Shown piece by piece: positions 24,672-31,089 of a stretch of 39,343 nucleotides of DNA. The notes beneath the pieces were generated by a model. It ran no database searches and was not told the origin of the DNA. It worked only from the letters and a program-made list of their open reading frames with translations. The DNA is from Candidatus Magasanikiibacteriota bacterium (lineage in GTDB: Bacteria > Patescibacteriota > Patescibacteriia > Magasanikbacterales > UBA922), in NCBI GenBank assembly GCA_023246555.1, contig JAHFIC010000004.1:1-39343 (forward strand), written 5' to 3'. The translations under genes were made by a program, and so were the position numbers. The number at the start of each line of letters is the position of its first letter. Positions within the stretch are counted from its first letter, which is position 1.

Positions 24672-25607
24672 TTAAATAATCTGTATCTCTTCCTCCAAGG
24701 CTACGCCAAATCTATCGTACACCTTTGTTTTAATCTCATCAATCAGCGCGAGCACGTCTGCCGCTGTCGCGTGGCCGTTGTTCAGAATAAAATTGCAGTG
24801 CTTCGTGGACACTTCCGCACCGCCGACCACCGCGCCTTTGAGTCCCGACTGATCAATCAACCATCCAGCGGAAATTTTCCCTTTTTTCAAAAACTCCTCT
24901 GGCAAATCAGAAATTTTGAGATTTTGAGATTTCGATATCTCGAAATTTTTAAAAACACACCCAATCGACTGTCCTTGCGGCTGGGTTTTCGCGCGGTAGG
25001 CTAAGTGTTCTAGCGCCCGTTTTCGACCCTCAATATTTTCGCCTTTGCGCAGTGTGAGTGTCGCGCGAAGCACCACTCCACCCCCGTGTTTCAACGTGCT
25101 ATCGCGGTAGCCAAATGCACATTCTGTGTTTGAAAGCGTTACCACTTCGCCATCTCGATACGCCTCGATCTCTTTGACCACATCTTTCATTTCCCCCCCC
25201 ATGGCGCCGGCGTTGCCACGCACCGCGCCGCCGATCGTGCCCGGCACGCCCACACCCCATTCAAATCCAGTCAGTCCTGAAGAGAAAGATTCTTGAGCAA
25301 TCTGAGCGGTGATGCACCCGGCATCCGCTTGAATGTAAGTACCTTTGGTATTTGAACTTTGGCATTTGACATTGACCGCGACACCGCGGAAACCGTTGTC
25401 ACGAACTAACATATTGCTCCCACTACCGATAATGAAATACGACACTCCTTCACCATCAAGAAACCGCAATGCTTCAACCAACTTTTCGGTGGAATCAATG
25501 GTCAAAAAAACATCGGCCGGTCCGCCAATGCGAAACGTCGTACGTTTCGCCATTGGTTCATTGATTTTGACAGAACCAAATTGTTTTAATTGATCGTATA
25601 ATTCCAT
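24672..25607 (-). CDS. murB: UDP-N-acetylenolpyruvoylglucosamine reductase MurB
   Basis: MurB is an FAD enzyme that makes UDP-MurNAc for peptidoglycan. The 311-residue protein shows TTFRIGGPADVF, the FAD-binding IGSGSNMLVRDNGFRGV, GFEWGVGVPGTIGGAVRGNAG and a C-terminal STKHCNFILNNGHATA. The final Glu-containing DRFGVALEEEIQII motif agrees with the catalytic Glu. At the usual catalytic Ser (GSxFKN) this protein reads QSIGCVFKN, so a Cys takes that place. A 45-nt period-8 DNA repeat directly after that motif encodes a short insertion (NFEISKSQNLKISDL). It heads the murB-461aa-hpf operon, and its start region overlaps the divergent ATP-grasp promoter. Confidence 0.94.
   Translation of the reverse strand: MELYDQLKQFGSVKINEPMAKRTTFRIGGPADVFLTIDSTEKLVEALRFLDGEGVSYFIIGSGSNMLVRDNGFRGVAVNVKCQSSNTKGTYIQADAGCITAQIAQESFSSGLTGFEWGVGVPGTIGGAVRGNAGAMGGEMKDVVKEIEAYRDGEVVTLSNTECAFGYRDSTLKHGGGVVLRATLTLRKGENIEGRKRALEHLAYRAKTQPQGQSIGCVFKNFEISKSQNLKISDLPEEFLKKGKISAGWLIDQSGLKGAVVGGAEVSTKHCNFILNNGHATAADVLALIDEIKTKVYDRFGVALEEEIQII
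24908..24952. repeat. Period-8 degenerate repeat inside murB
   Basis: On the coding strand ATTTCGAG, ATATCGAA, ATCTCAAA, ATCTCAAA and ATTTCTGA follow in 8-nt register. It encodes a low-complexity segment after the GCVFKN motif. Confidence 0.75.
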
Positions 25608-25608
25608 A

Positions 25609-25637
25609 TTGCCAAGGCAGGATGCTCCTTATATACT
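25609..25637 (+). promoter_or_regulatory. Promoter giving a leaderless ATP-grasp transcript
   Basis: TTGCCA (25609-25614), 17 nt, TATACT (25632-25637). The expected start is at about 25644-25645, on or next to the ATG at 25645. The -35 is 2 nt from the divergent murB start codon. Confidence 0.65.
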
Positions 25638-25644
25638 CTTTATC

Positions 25645-26964
25645 ATGATGCAGAAACTTCTCGAACAACTCGCGGCAACCCCTGTCGCCTACATAGCGCG
25701 GGATATCGAACGCGCGCTTGGACTTACGCTCCCGACGAGAGGATATTGTATTGTCTCAAATGCAACCGCCTTTGCCAAGAAAATTGCCAATGGATCTGAT
25801 GACGCGCTCCTCATCCCCTCCGAGCATCCGCTTGATACCGAAGAGCTTCTGCGGCATGAACTGACAATGCCCTTTCTGCGCAAGCATGGCATTCGCCGCG
25901 TCGTTGTGTTTAAAAACACATCGCACATCGAACGCGCCGCGTCTGCTCTGGGATTAGAGCTCCTCAATCCGCCGGCAGATATTTCAAAAATAGTGGAAGA
26001 AAAAATATCTCAAGTGCGGTGGCTTGGGGAACTTGCCACTTATCTCCCGCCGCACACCATAACCACGTGCAAAAAGCTTGAATGGACTGGCACCGACGTG
26101 ATCGTGCAATTCAATCACGCGCATACCGGCGATGGTACGCTTCGCCTGACATCAAAAGAAACGATGCGCGCGCTGGCCGAACAATTTCCTGATCGCGACG
26201 TGCGCGTGATGGATGTGGTCAATGGTCCGACGTTCACCAATAATAATGTTGTCGCGCGAGACGCCGTACTGTTTGGAAATGTGAATTACCAAATCACTGG
26301 CCTCACCCCGTTTACCGATCGGCCGTTTGCCACGGTGGGAAACGATTGGGGGCTCGCGGAACGTCTCTTGCCGGAATCGGCGAGAGCGACATACACCGAA
26401 ATGGTCGCGACGATCGGTAATCAGTTACGGCAGAGCGGCTGGCGCGGGCTCTTCGGTGTGGACGTGATGTACGATGAAGACAAGAAAAAACTTTTTCTCA
26501 TCGAAATCAATGCGCGTCAACCCGCGTCAGCGACGTTTGAATCACAATTACAGCACAGCCATCGGCTATCGGCCAAAAGTCCCGCACACTGCGGGACCCC
26601 GCCCGAGGGCGGTGGCCAAAAGTCCCGCACACTGCGGGACCCCGCCCGAGGGCGGTGGCTGAAAGCCATAACAATCTTTGAAGCCCACCTGGCGGCGTTG
26701 TTGGATCTGCCGCTTGGTGATAAAACCTTGGTCACGATCCACGACGGAGCGCAATTGGTGAGACGAATCAGAGATGATGAATCAAAAATGACGGATATAT
26801 CCGAAAAAATCGAAAAGCTGAAGGCAGCAGGATTGACGGTCATGCGCTATGACAACACCGAGCCTGGTCAAGACGTGCTCCGCATCCAAAGCGAGCGTTC
26901 ACTCATGGAGTCGCATCATAAATTAAATGAGCGTGGGCGGCTGATCCAAAGCATGGTGTCGTAA
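25645..26964 (+). CDS. ATP-grasp domain ligase-like protein with repeat insertion
   Basis: The 439-residue product begins MMQKLLEQLAATPVAYIARD. An N-terminal Rossmann-like part (about 1-120) is followed by an ATP-grasp fold with PFTDRPFATVGNDWGLAE and the metal-binding GLFGVDVMYDEDKKKLFLIEINARQPAS (Asp and Glu-x-Asn). Such enzymes join a carboxylate to an amine, thiol or imine through an acyl-phosphate. The substrate is unknown. Directly after EINARQPAS a tandem 43-bp palindromic repeat adds about 30 foreign residues (read in two frames), after which the family-like KAITIFEAHLAALL resumes. ATG 25645 or 25648; the promoter places the mRNA 5' end there. Confidence 0.82.
   Translation: MMQKLLEQLAATPVAYIARDIERALGLTLPTRGYCIVSNATAFAKKIANGSDDALLIPSEHPLDTEELLRHELTMPFLRKHGIRRVVVFKNTSHIERAASALGLELLNPPADISKIVEEKISQVRWLGELATYLPPHTITTCKKLEWTGTDVIVQFNHAHTGDGTLRLTSKETMRALAEQFPDRDVRVMDVVNGPTFTNNNVVARDAVLFGNVNYQITGLTPFTDRPFATVGNDWGLAERLLPESARATYTEMVATIGNQLRQSGWRGLFGVDVMYDEDKKKLFLIEINARQPASATFESQLQHSHRLSAKSPAHCGTPPEGGGQKSRTLRDPARGRWLKAITIFEAHLAALLDLPLGDKTLVTIHDGAQLVRRIRDDESKMTDISEKIEKLKAAGLTVMRYDNTEPGQDVLRIQSERSLMESHHKLNERGRLIQSMVS
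26571..26656. repeat. Tandem 43-bp double-hairpin repeat inside the ATP-grasp gene
   Basis: Two exact copies, 26571-26613 and 26614-26656. Each contains GTCCCGC-acact-GCGGGAC and CCGCCC-ga-GGGCGG, two adjacent perfect hairpins, like REP/BIME elements. A partial third start (GGCTGAAAGCC) follows. Period-7 sequence (AGCCATC, GGCTATC, GGCCAAA) leads into copy 1. Confidence 0.95.
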
Positions 26965-26969
26965 TTCCT

Positions 26970-27407
26970 ATGCGCGTAGAAAGTCCAGTTTTTTCAAATA
27001 ACGAATCCATTCCGGTGGCGTATACCTGTGATGGAAAGGAAAAAAATCCGCCGTTCCAATTTTTTGATGTACCAACTGAAGCAAAAAGCTTGGTACTGAT
27101 CGTGGACGATCCTGATGCTCCGGGTGGTGACTTCGTGCATTGGCTGGTATGGAATATTGATCCCAGAACAACAGAAATTACTGAAGCGAGCGTGCCGCCG
27201 GGCGCGATCCAAGGCACAACGGATTTTGGAACCACCGGGTATGGCGGTCCGTGTCCACCATCGGGAACGCATCGCTATCAATTCAAACTCTACGCGCTTG
27301 ATACGTCGCTGTCTCTTCCGCCATCAACCAAAAAATCCGCACTCGAGGCGGCAATGAAAGGGTATGTGCTCACCGAAGCGCGGTTGGTTGGGTTGTATAA
27401 AAGATAA
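26970..27407 (+). CDS. YbhB/YbcL-type PEBP (Raf kinase inhibitor-like) protein
   Basis: The 145-residue cytoplasmic protein has the phosphatidylethanolamine-binding-protein pocket motifs: LVLIVDDPDAPGGDFVHWLVWNI and YGGPCPPSGTHRYQFKLYALD. It starts YTCDGKEKNPPFQF, as YbhB does. Bacterial members bind small anionic ligands, and their cellular role is unclear. It starts 5 nt after the ATP-grasp stop, so the two are co-transcribed. No SD. Confidence 0.92.
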   Translation: MRVESPVFSNNESIPVAYTCDGKEKNPPFQFFDVPTEAKSLVLIVDDPDAPGGDFVHWLVWNIDPRTTEITEASVPPGAIQGTTDFGTTGYGGPCPPSGTHRYQFKLYALDTSLSLPPSTKKSALEAAMKGYVLTEARLVGLYKR

Positions 27408-27428
27408 AGGGTGTTCCCCGAGCCGAGA

Positions 27429-27461
27429 AGAAAAAAGTCCCGCGGCAACCGACACGGGACT
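27429..27461 (-). terminator. Terminator of the 38-aa gene
   Basis: On the minus strand AGTCCCG/CGGGACT (27436-27442 with 27455-27461) is followed by seven T (27429-27435). It lies 36 nt after the stop. Confidence 0.85.
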
Positions 27462-27496
27462 CCGAGTGAGCTGTGCGCCTCCGCGCTCCCCTATTA

Positions 27497-27613
27497 TCAC
27501 AGAGGATTCCGCATCTGTGCCCAAGCGTAGACTAGCACTGCCCCAACTACGGCAGGCGTAACCGCGATAGCGACGCCGTACCAAAACGCATATTTCAATT
27601 TGCGACAATCCAT
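27497..27613 (-). CDS. Tiny single-helix membrane protein (38 aa)
   Basis: An ATG at 27613, preceded by a near-perfect SD (AAGGAGG, 6 nt spacing), opens 38 codons ending TGA. The product has a basic start (MDCRKLK), then one hydrophobic helix (FWYGVAIAVTPAVVGAVLVY) and a short AWAQMRNPL tail: a single-pass membrane peptide. It has its own promoter (27645-27674), SD and terminator (27429-27461), which makes a real gene likely despite its size. No family is recognisable; a regulatory peptide or toxin-like role is possible but not supported by anything seen. Confidence 0.6.
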   Translation of the reverse strand: MDCRKLKYAFWYGVAIAVTPAVVGAVLVYAWAQMRNPL

Positions 27614-27644
27614 TTCGTGCCTCCTTCCATTTCTGATTGTTTTT

Positions 27645-27674
27645 GTTATACTGCTCCTCACCATATGGAGTCAA
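27645..27674. promoter_or_regulatory. Divergent promoters sharing one -10 element (GTTATACT)
   Basis: Minus strand: TTGACT (27669-27674), 18 nt, TATAAC (27645-27650) for the 38-aa gene. Plus strand: TATACT (27647-27652) with no good -35, whose start would fall about 5 nt before the ATG at 27665. The two -10 hexamers overlap by 4 nt, so the promoters should exclude each other. Confidence 0.6.
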
Positions 27675-28435
27675 GCACGCTCTCACAACCAGCATTGAAA
27701 ATGATCGCCGCGTACGAGCATTTGCCGTTTGAACACACCACGGTTGTCTGTCCGTATTTCATCAATCGCCGCCAGCGGATTCGCGGCGCGCTTCGGGCGC
27801 TGGTCGGCAAGGGCAGTCCGGACGATATTGTGGAAGAAGCCGTGATCATTGCACTCAAAGAAAAAGTTGATTTAAAATCGCTCGATGCCGAAGGGCTGAA
27901 AAAATTTCTTGTTGACCACAAACTTGGTATTGATTGCTCTGGGTTTGTGTATTATGTTCTCGACGCGGAATTGCGTGCGAGGAATATGGGCGCCCTTAAA
28001 AAACACCTCCGTTTCCCCGACAGAATGAGCCTCCTTAGAAAATTGATCGCCAAATTCCGCCCCGTGGAAAATACCGACGTTGGAGTCTTGGTAGAGGACA
28101 CGAATAGTGCGATCGTTTCATTGGACCGCGCGCGGGCCGGGGATATCATAACCATGCGCGGCATTGGGCAAGCGCAGGATCGCGACCATGTTCTTCTCGT
28201 CTCTGCGGTCGATGCTTCCGCAATTCATTACGCACATGCATTTCAATGGTCGACCGATGGAAAATATCTTCATGGGATAAAAAAGGGGCGGATCGAAATC
28301 CTTGATCCAAAAAAATCGCTCCTTGAGGAGCGATGGGTAGAGGCGGGAAAAATTGGTGAAGACAGTGAGACATATCGGCACGCAAAAAAAACACAGATGA
28401 TTGAACTTCGACGATTGAATATTTTGGAGAATTAA
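27665..28435 (+). CDS. NlpC/P60-like papain-fold protein
   Basis: The 256-residue product has the catalytic-type Cys motif IDCSGFVYYVLDAEL (about residue 96) and a His region ARAGDIITMRGIGQAQDRDHVLLVSA (about 165-185), with HYAHAF as a third candidate site. This order fits the NlpC/P60 (circularly papain-like) amidase superfamily that cleaves peptidoglycan stems or acts as an amidase/transferase. There is no signal peptide or wall-binding domain, so it would act inside the cell or by an unusual export route. The start at 27665 (MESSTLSQ) was chosen from the promoter and lack of conservation upstream. It points away from the 38-aa gene and ends next to a minus-strand terminator. Confidence 0.75.
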   Translation: MESSTLSQPALKMIAAYEHLPFEHTTVVCPYFINRRQRIRGALRALVGKGSPDDIVEEAVIIALKEKVDLKSLDAEGLKKFLVDHKLGIDCSGFVYYVLDAELRARNMGALKKHLRFPDRMSLLRKLIAKFRPVENTDVGVLVEDTNSAIVSLDRARAGDIITMRGIGQAQDRDHVLLVSAVDASAIHYAHAFQWSTDGKYLHGIKKGRIEILDPKKSLLEERWVEAGKIGEDSETYRHAKKTQMIELRRLNILEN

Positions 28436-28475
28436 AAAAGCGTCCGGGGAATCGTTGATTCGCCATCGGACGCTT
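28434..28475 (-). terminator. Terminator of the 197-aa gene
   Basis: AAGCGTCCG/CGGACGCTT (28438-28446 with 28467-28475) carries an inner GAATC/GATTC hairpin and a minus-strand T-run of six (28434-28439). Strong and clear. Confidence 0.9.
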
Positions 28476-28515
28476 GCGTGTGTGGACGGGAAGTGTGTCA
28501 GAACGAGACGAGTCG

Positions 28516-29109
28516 CTAGTTCAGCGCCAGCCCGAGCGAGGTCGCTCGCTCCCGCGCGAACATCGGCAACGCCCTCACGCTCTGACGCGTCTCCGCGAGG
28601 CGCTTGGGGCTCGTGTTGAAGCCCCAAAGGAGCCGCTTCGCCTCCTTCCTGTGCCGCCGCGCGAACGACGGCTCCATCATGAGGAGCCGAACGAATCGCT
28701 CGATCTCGGAGTTGATCTCCACATGGGTCGGTTGCGGCGTGAAGGCCACCATCGGCGCGGACTCCCGCGCCTCGACGGGCCGGAGGTCGTAGATCTCGCC
28801 GACCTCGATCGTCGGCGGAATCGAAACCGGCCACCCGGCCGCGATGAGCTGCTTCTCGGCCTCGGCGCGCATGTCCTCGTTGACCTCGGCGAGGATGAGG
28901 GGGATGAGCTCGACGCGGAGCGACGCGAGATCGGACATCTCGAGGATGCTCGCCTTGCCCGTCATCTGGGTGTCGTTGCCGGGCGCCCGGCAGATGTGGT
29001 AGGCGATCTTCGCCGCAACCTTCTCCAGCGCGGCCTCACCCACCCAGCGAGCGATGTCTTTCCGATCCATAGCGAAACGCCAGTACTTCGTGGGGTAATT
29101 GATCATCAT
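28516..29109 (-). CDS. Hypothetical protein (197 aa), G+C-rich gene
   Basis: The product is soluble and helical (WVGEAALEKVAAKIAYHICRA, EVNEDMRAEAEKQLIAAGWP), with a Pro/Thr centre and an Arg-rich C-terminal half (RRHRKEAKRLLWGFNTSPKRL). It has no signal peptide, membrane helix or recognised domain. G+C content and codon choice (GAG, CTC, GCG) are visibly higher than in the genes on both sides, and both strands are open for long stretches as a result, suggesting recent transfer. It has its own promoter (29239-29267), a weak SD (AAGAAGAGAG) and a strong terminator. It is a single-gene cassette between the NlpC-like gene and mraY. Confidence 0.65.
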   Translation of the reverse strand: MMINYPTKYWRFAMDRKDIARWVGEAALEKVAAKIAYHICRAPGNDTQMTGKASILEMSDLASLRVELIPLILAEVNEDMRAEAEKQLIAAGWPVSIPPTIEVGEIYDLRPVEARESAPMVAFTPQPTHVEINSEIERFVRLLMMEPSFARRHRKEAKRLLWGFNTSPKRLAETRQSVRALPMFARERATSLGLALN

Positions 29110-29238
29110 TTATCGAACTCTCTTCTTTACTAGTCGAATTTGTAGTCCATCTTCCACCGTCCTTGGCAGAATCCGAACAAATGAACGATTGTACTCTTCG
29201 CCGTACCAAGACTCCTGTCTTGTACAACAAAGCCCAAT

Positions 29239-29267
29239 AACTTAGCATATTTTTCTTATATTGTCAA
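29239..29267 (-). promoter_or_regulatory. Promoter of the 197-aa gene
   Basis: Minus strand perfect TTGACA (29262-29267), 17 nt, TAAGTT (29239-29244). It implies a leader of about 120 nt that contains a CAAGAC/GTCTTG hairpin. The -35 is shared with the mraY promoter. Confidence 0.6.
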
Positions 29268-29289
29268 TAGCCGAATCTCCTGGTATAAT
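29261..29289 (+). promoter_or_regulatory. mraY promoter, nearly leaderless
   Basis: TTGTCA (29261-29266), exactly 17 nt, perfect TATAAT (29284-29289) with TG extension. The expected start at about 29296 is 2 nt before the ATG at 29298. Confidence 0.85.
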
Positions 29290-29297
29290 CTTCCCGT

Positions 29298-30428
29298 ATG
29301 TCGCTCGGTGAAACCCACCTGGAACTTCTCAAAAATGCCCTAGGTTACGGCATTTTTTCCTGTTTTGTAGCCTTTCTTTGGGCGCCGCTTCTCATCAAAT
29401 TCCTCTACCGATTCAACATCACCCGCCAGCGGGAATTCGATGCCACACTCGGATTCGACGCGCGAAAACACAAAGCCGGCACCCCGATTATGGGTGGCCT
29501 TTTGGTCATTCTCACGGTCGCGATCGTCACCATCTGGTTCAATTGGGAACGCCGGTTCACCTTTGTCCCGGTCGGCGTCATGGCGCTCGCGGCCACTTTA
29601 GGCGGCATTGACGACATCATGCACGTCTACGGCAAAGAGCGACGCAATCGCTCCATCCGCCACGTGCTTCGCTTGATTCGTGTTCATGCCGATTGGCGCG
29701 AGCGTCTCTGGCTTGTGCTCACATTGCCATGGTCCATCTTCAAACGCGCGTCGCTGTGGCTAGGGTCGCACCCGGGTCGCGGCGTGCATGTGCACGAAAA
29801 ATTGCTCCTGCAGTTTATTGCTGGTTCTATTACCGCCTACTGGATTTATTTCAAGCTGGGCGAGCATTGGCGGAATATCTTTATTCCGTTTGACGGCTAC
29901 ATCAACATCGGCTGGTGGATCATTCCCATAATTATTCTCTTTGTCATGTTCACGGCAAACGCGGTTAATGTGGCCGACGGCATGGATGGCCTGGCCGGCG
30001 GTACGCTTCTCATTACCTTTTCGGCGCTCACGATTCTCTCGTGGCTTGAAGGATACCAATCCATTGCGATTTTGAACGCGACGACTGCTGGCGCGCTTAT
30101 TCCGTACACATATTTCAATATCAAACCCGCGCGCTTCCAGATGGGCGATGTTGGGTCTTTGGGTCTTGGAGCACTTCTCGCCATCAATGCGATTGCGATC
30201 AATCGCATGCTCCTTCTGCCATTTTTAGGATTCATTTTTTATATCGAACTTACTACCGTCATGATCCAAGTGTTCGGCCGTTATGTTTTGGGCCGCCGCA
30301 TTTTCCGCATGGCACCGATTCACCACCATTTTGAATTGCGCGGCTGGTCGGAAGAGAAAGTCGTGATGCGGTTTTGGATTATGCATGCCGCGATGGTGAT
30401 GCTTGGGTTGTGGATTGCTCTGTACTAG
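29298..30428 (+). CDS. mraY: Phospho-N-acetylmuramoyl-pentapeptide-transferase MraY
   Basis: MraY moves phospho-MurNAc-pentapeptide to undecaprenyl phosphate, forming lipid I at the inner membrane. The 376-residue protein has about ten helices and all signatures: KAGTPIMGGLLVI, the metal-binding IDDIMHVYGK, NAVNVADGMDGLAGG, FQMGDVGSLGLGA and MAPIHHHFELRGWSEEKV. The loop after GIDDIMHVYG is longer than usual by about 30 residues (a basic, Trp-rich stretch). It starts the plus-strand murein operon; the downstream GNAT gene begins 14 nt later. The mRNA is predicted to be nearly leaderless. Confidence 0.96.
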   Translation: MSLGETHLELLKNALGYGIFSCFVAFLWAPLLIKFLYRFNITRQREFDATLGFDARKHKAGTPIMGGLLVILTVAIVTIWFNWERRFTFVPVGVMALAATLGGIDDIMHVYGKERRNRSIRHVLRLIRVHADWRERLWLVLTLPWSIFKRASLWLGSHPGRGVHVHEKLLLQFIAGSITAYWIYFKLGEHWRNIFIPFDGYINIGWWIIPIIILFVMFTANAVNVADGMDGLAGGTLLITFSALTILSWLEGYQSIAILNATTAGALIPYTYFNIKPARFQMGDVGSLGLGALLAINAIAINRMLLLPFLGFIFYIELTTVMIQVFGRYVLGRRIFRMAPIHHHFELRGWSEEKVVMRFWIMHAAMVMLGLWIALY

Positions 30429-30441
30429 CTAAGGGATTCCA

Positions 30442-31089
30442 ATGTATCTTTCCTGGAACGAACAAATTATCACCGACTTCTCCGACGCGCACATCAATAC
30501 ACTCTACAGAGAAGGGTATCTTTTTACGCGTGTCGACCGCGGTGTCATGAAGCAAACCAGAAGTGTTAGGATTGATCTGTCTCAATTCGAACTTTCCAGT
30601 GAAAACCGCCGTATACTCAAAAAAACTGAATGGATAGAAATAAAAAAAGAAACCCTCCCCTACGCGAACTACTCGTGGAAAATCGGAAAATTGGCCAAAG
30701 ACTTTTACGAGACAAAATTCGGCAAAAAAACTTTTTCTGCCAATAAAATAAAAGAATTACTCACAACCAATAAAAGCAATTTCAATCGAGTGTTCGTGTA
30801 TTCATACAATGGTGAACCAATCGGATATTGCATCGCACGAGAAACAAATGAAATGATCCACTATTCTTATCCGTTCTACACCCTCAACTCTCAACTCTCA
30901 ACTCTCAACCCCGGCATGGCAATGATGACGCAGGCGGTTCTTTTTGCGAAAGAACACGGCAAAAAATATATCTATCTTGGCAGTGCCCAGCGTCCGACCG
31001 ATACCTACAAACTGCAATTCGCGGGGTTGGAGTGGTTTGATGGAAAGGAATGGAAGACCGATCTCGCGGCGCTGAAATCCCTTTTATGA
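30442..31089 (+). CDS. GNAT-fold protein, arginyl/leucyl-tRNA transferase-like
   Basis: The 215-residue product has an N-terminal half starting MYLSWNEQIITDFS and a C-terminal half that reads like the catalytic GNAT portion of Ate/Bpt aminoacyl-tRNA-protein transferases (GMAMMTQAVLFAKEHGKKYIYLGSAQ, then YKLQFAGLEWFDGKEW). Those enzymes transfer an amino acid from tRNA to a peptide amine. FemX-type cell-wall enzymes share the fold. Sitting between mraY and an Mpl/MurC ligase, with a 4-nt stop/start overlap with the latter, it could add an amino acid to the stem peptide; this is inference. A period-7 DNA repeat encodes NSQLSTLN in the acceptor-side loop. Confidence 0.65.
   Translation: MYLSWNEQIITDFSDAHINTLYREGYLFTRVDRGVMKQTRSVRIDLSQFELSSENRRILKKTEWIEIKKETLPYANYSWKIGKLAKDFYETKFGKKTFSANKIKELLTTNKSNFNRVFVYSYNGEPIGYCIARETNEMIHYSYPFYTLNSQLSTLNPGMAMMTQAVLFAKEHGKKYIYLGSAQRPTDTYKLQFAGLEWFDGKEWKTDLAALKSLL
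30883..30910. repeat. Four near-identical heptads (CTCAACT) in the GNAT gene
   Basis: CTCAACT occurs three times and CTCAACC once, in perfect 7-nt register, within the coding sequence. Confidence 0.95.

Noticed and set aside
26571-26656. CRISPR array
   Set aside because: The repeats are directly adjacent without spacers and lie inside a coding frame; no cas gene in the window.
28474-29133. 219-codon plus-strand open frame and a 238-codon minus-strand frame around 28118-28834
   Set aside because: These are by-products of high G+C across the 197-aa gene; they have Arg/His/Pro-rich composition, no SD or promoter, and cross the clear terminator at 28434-28475.
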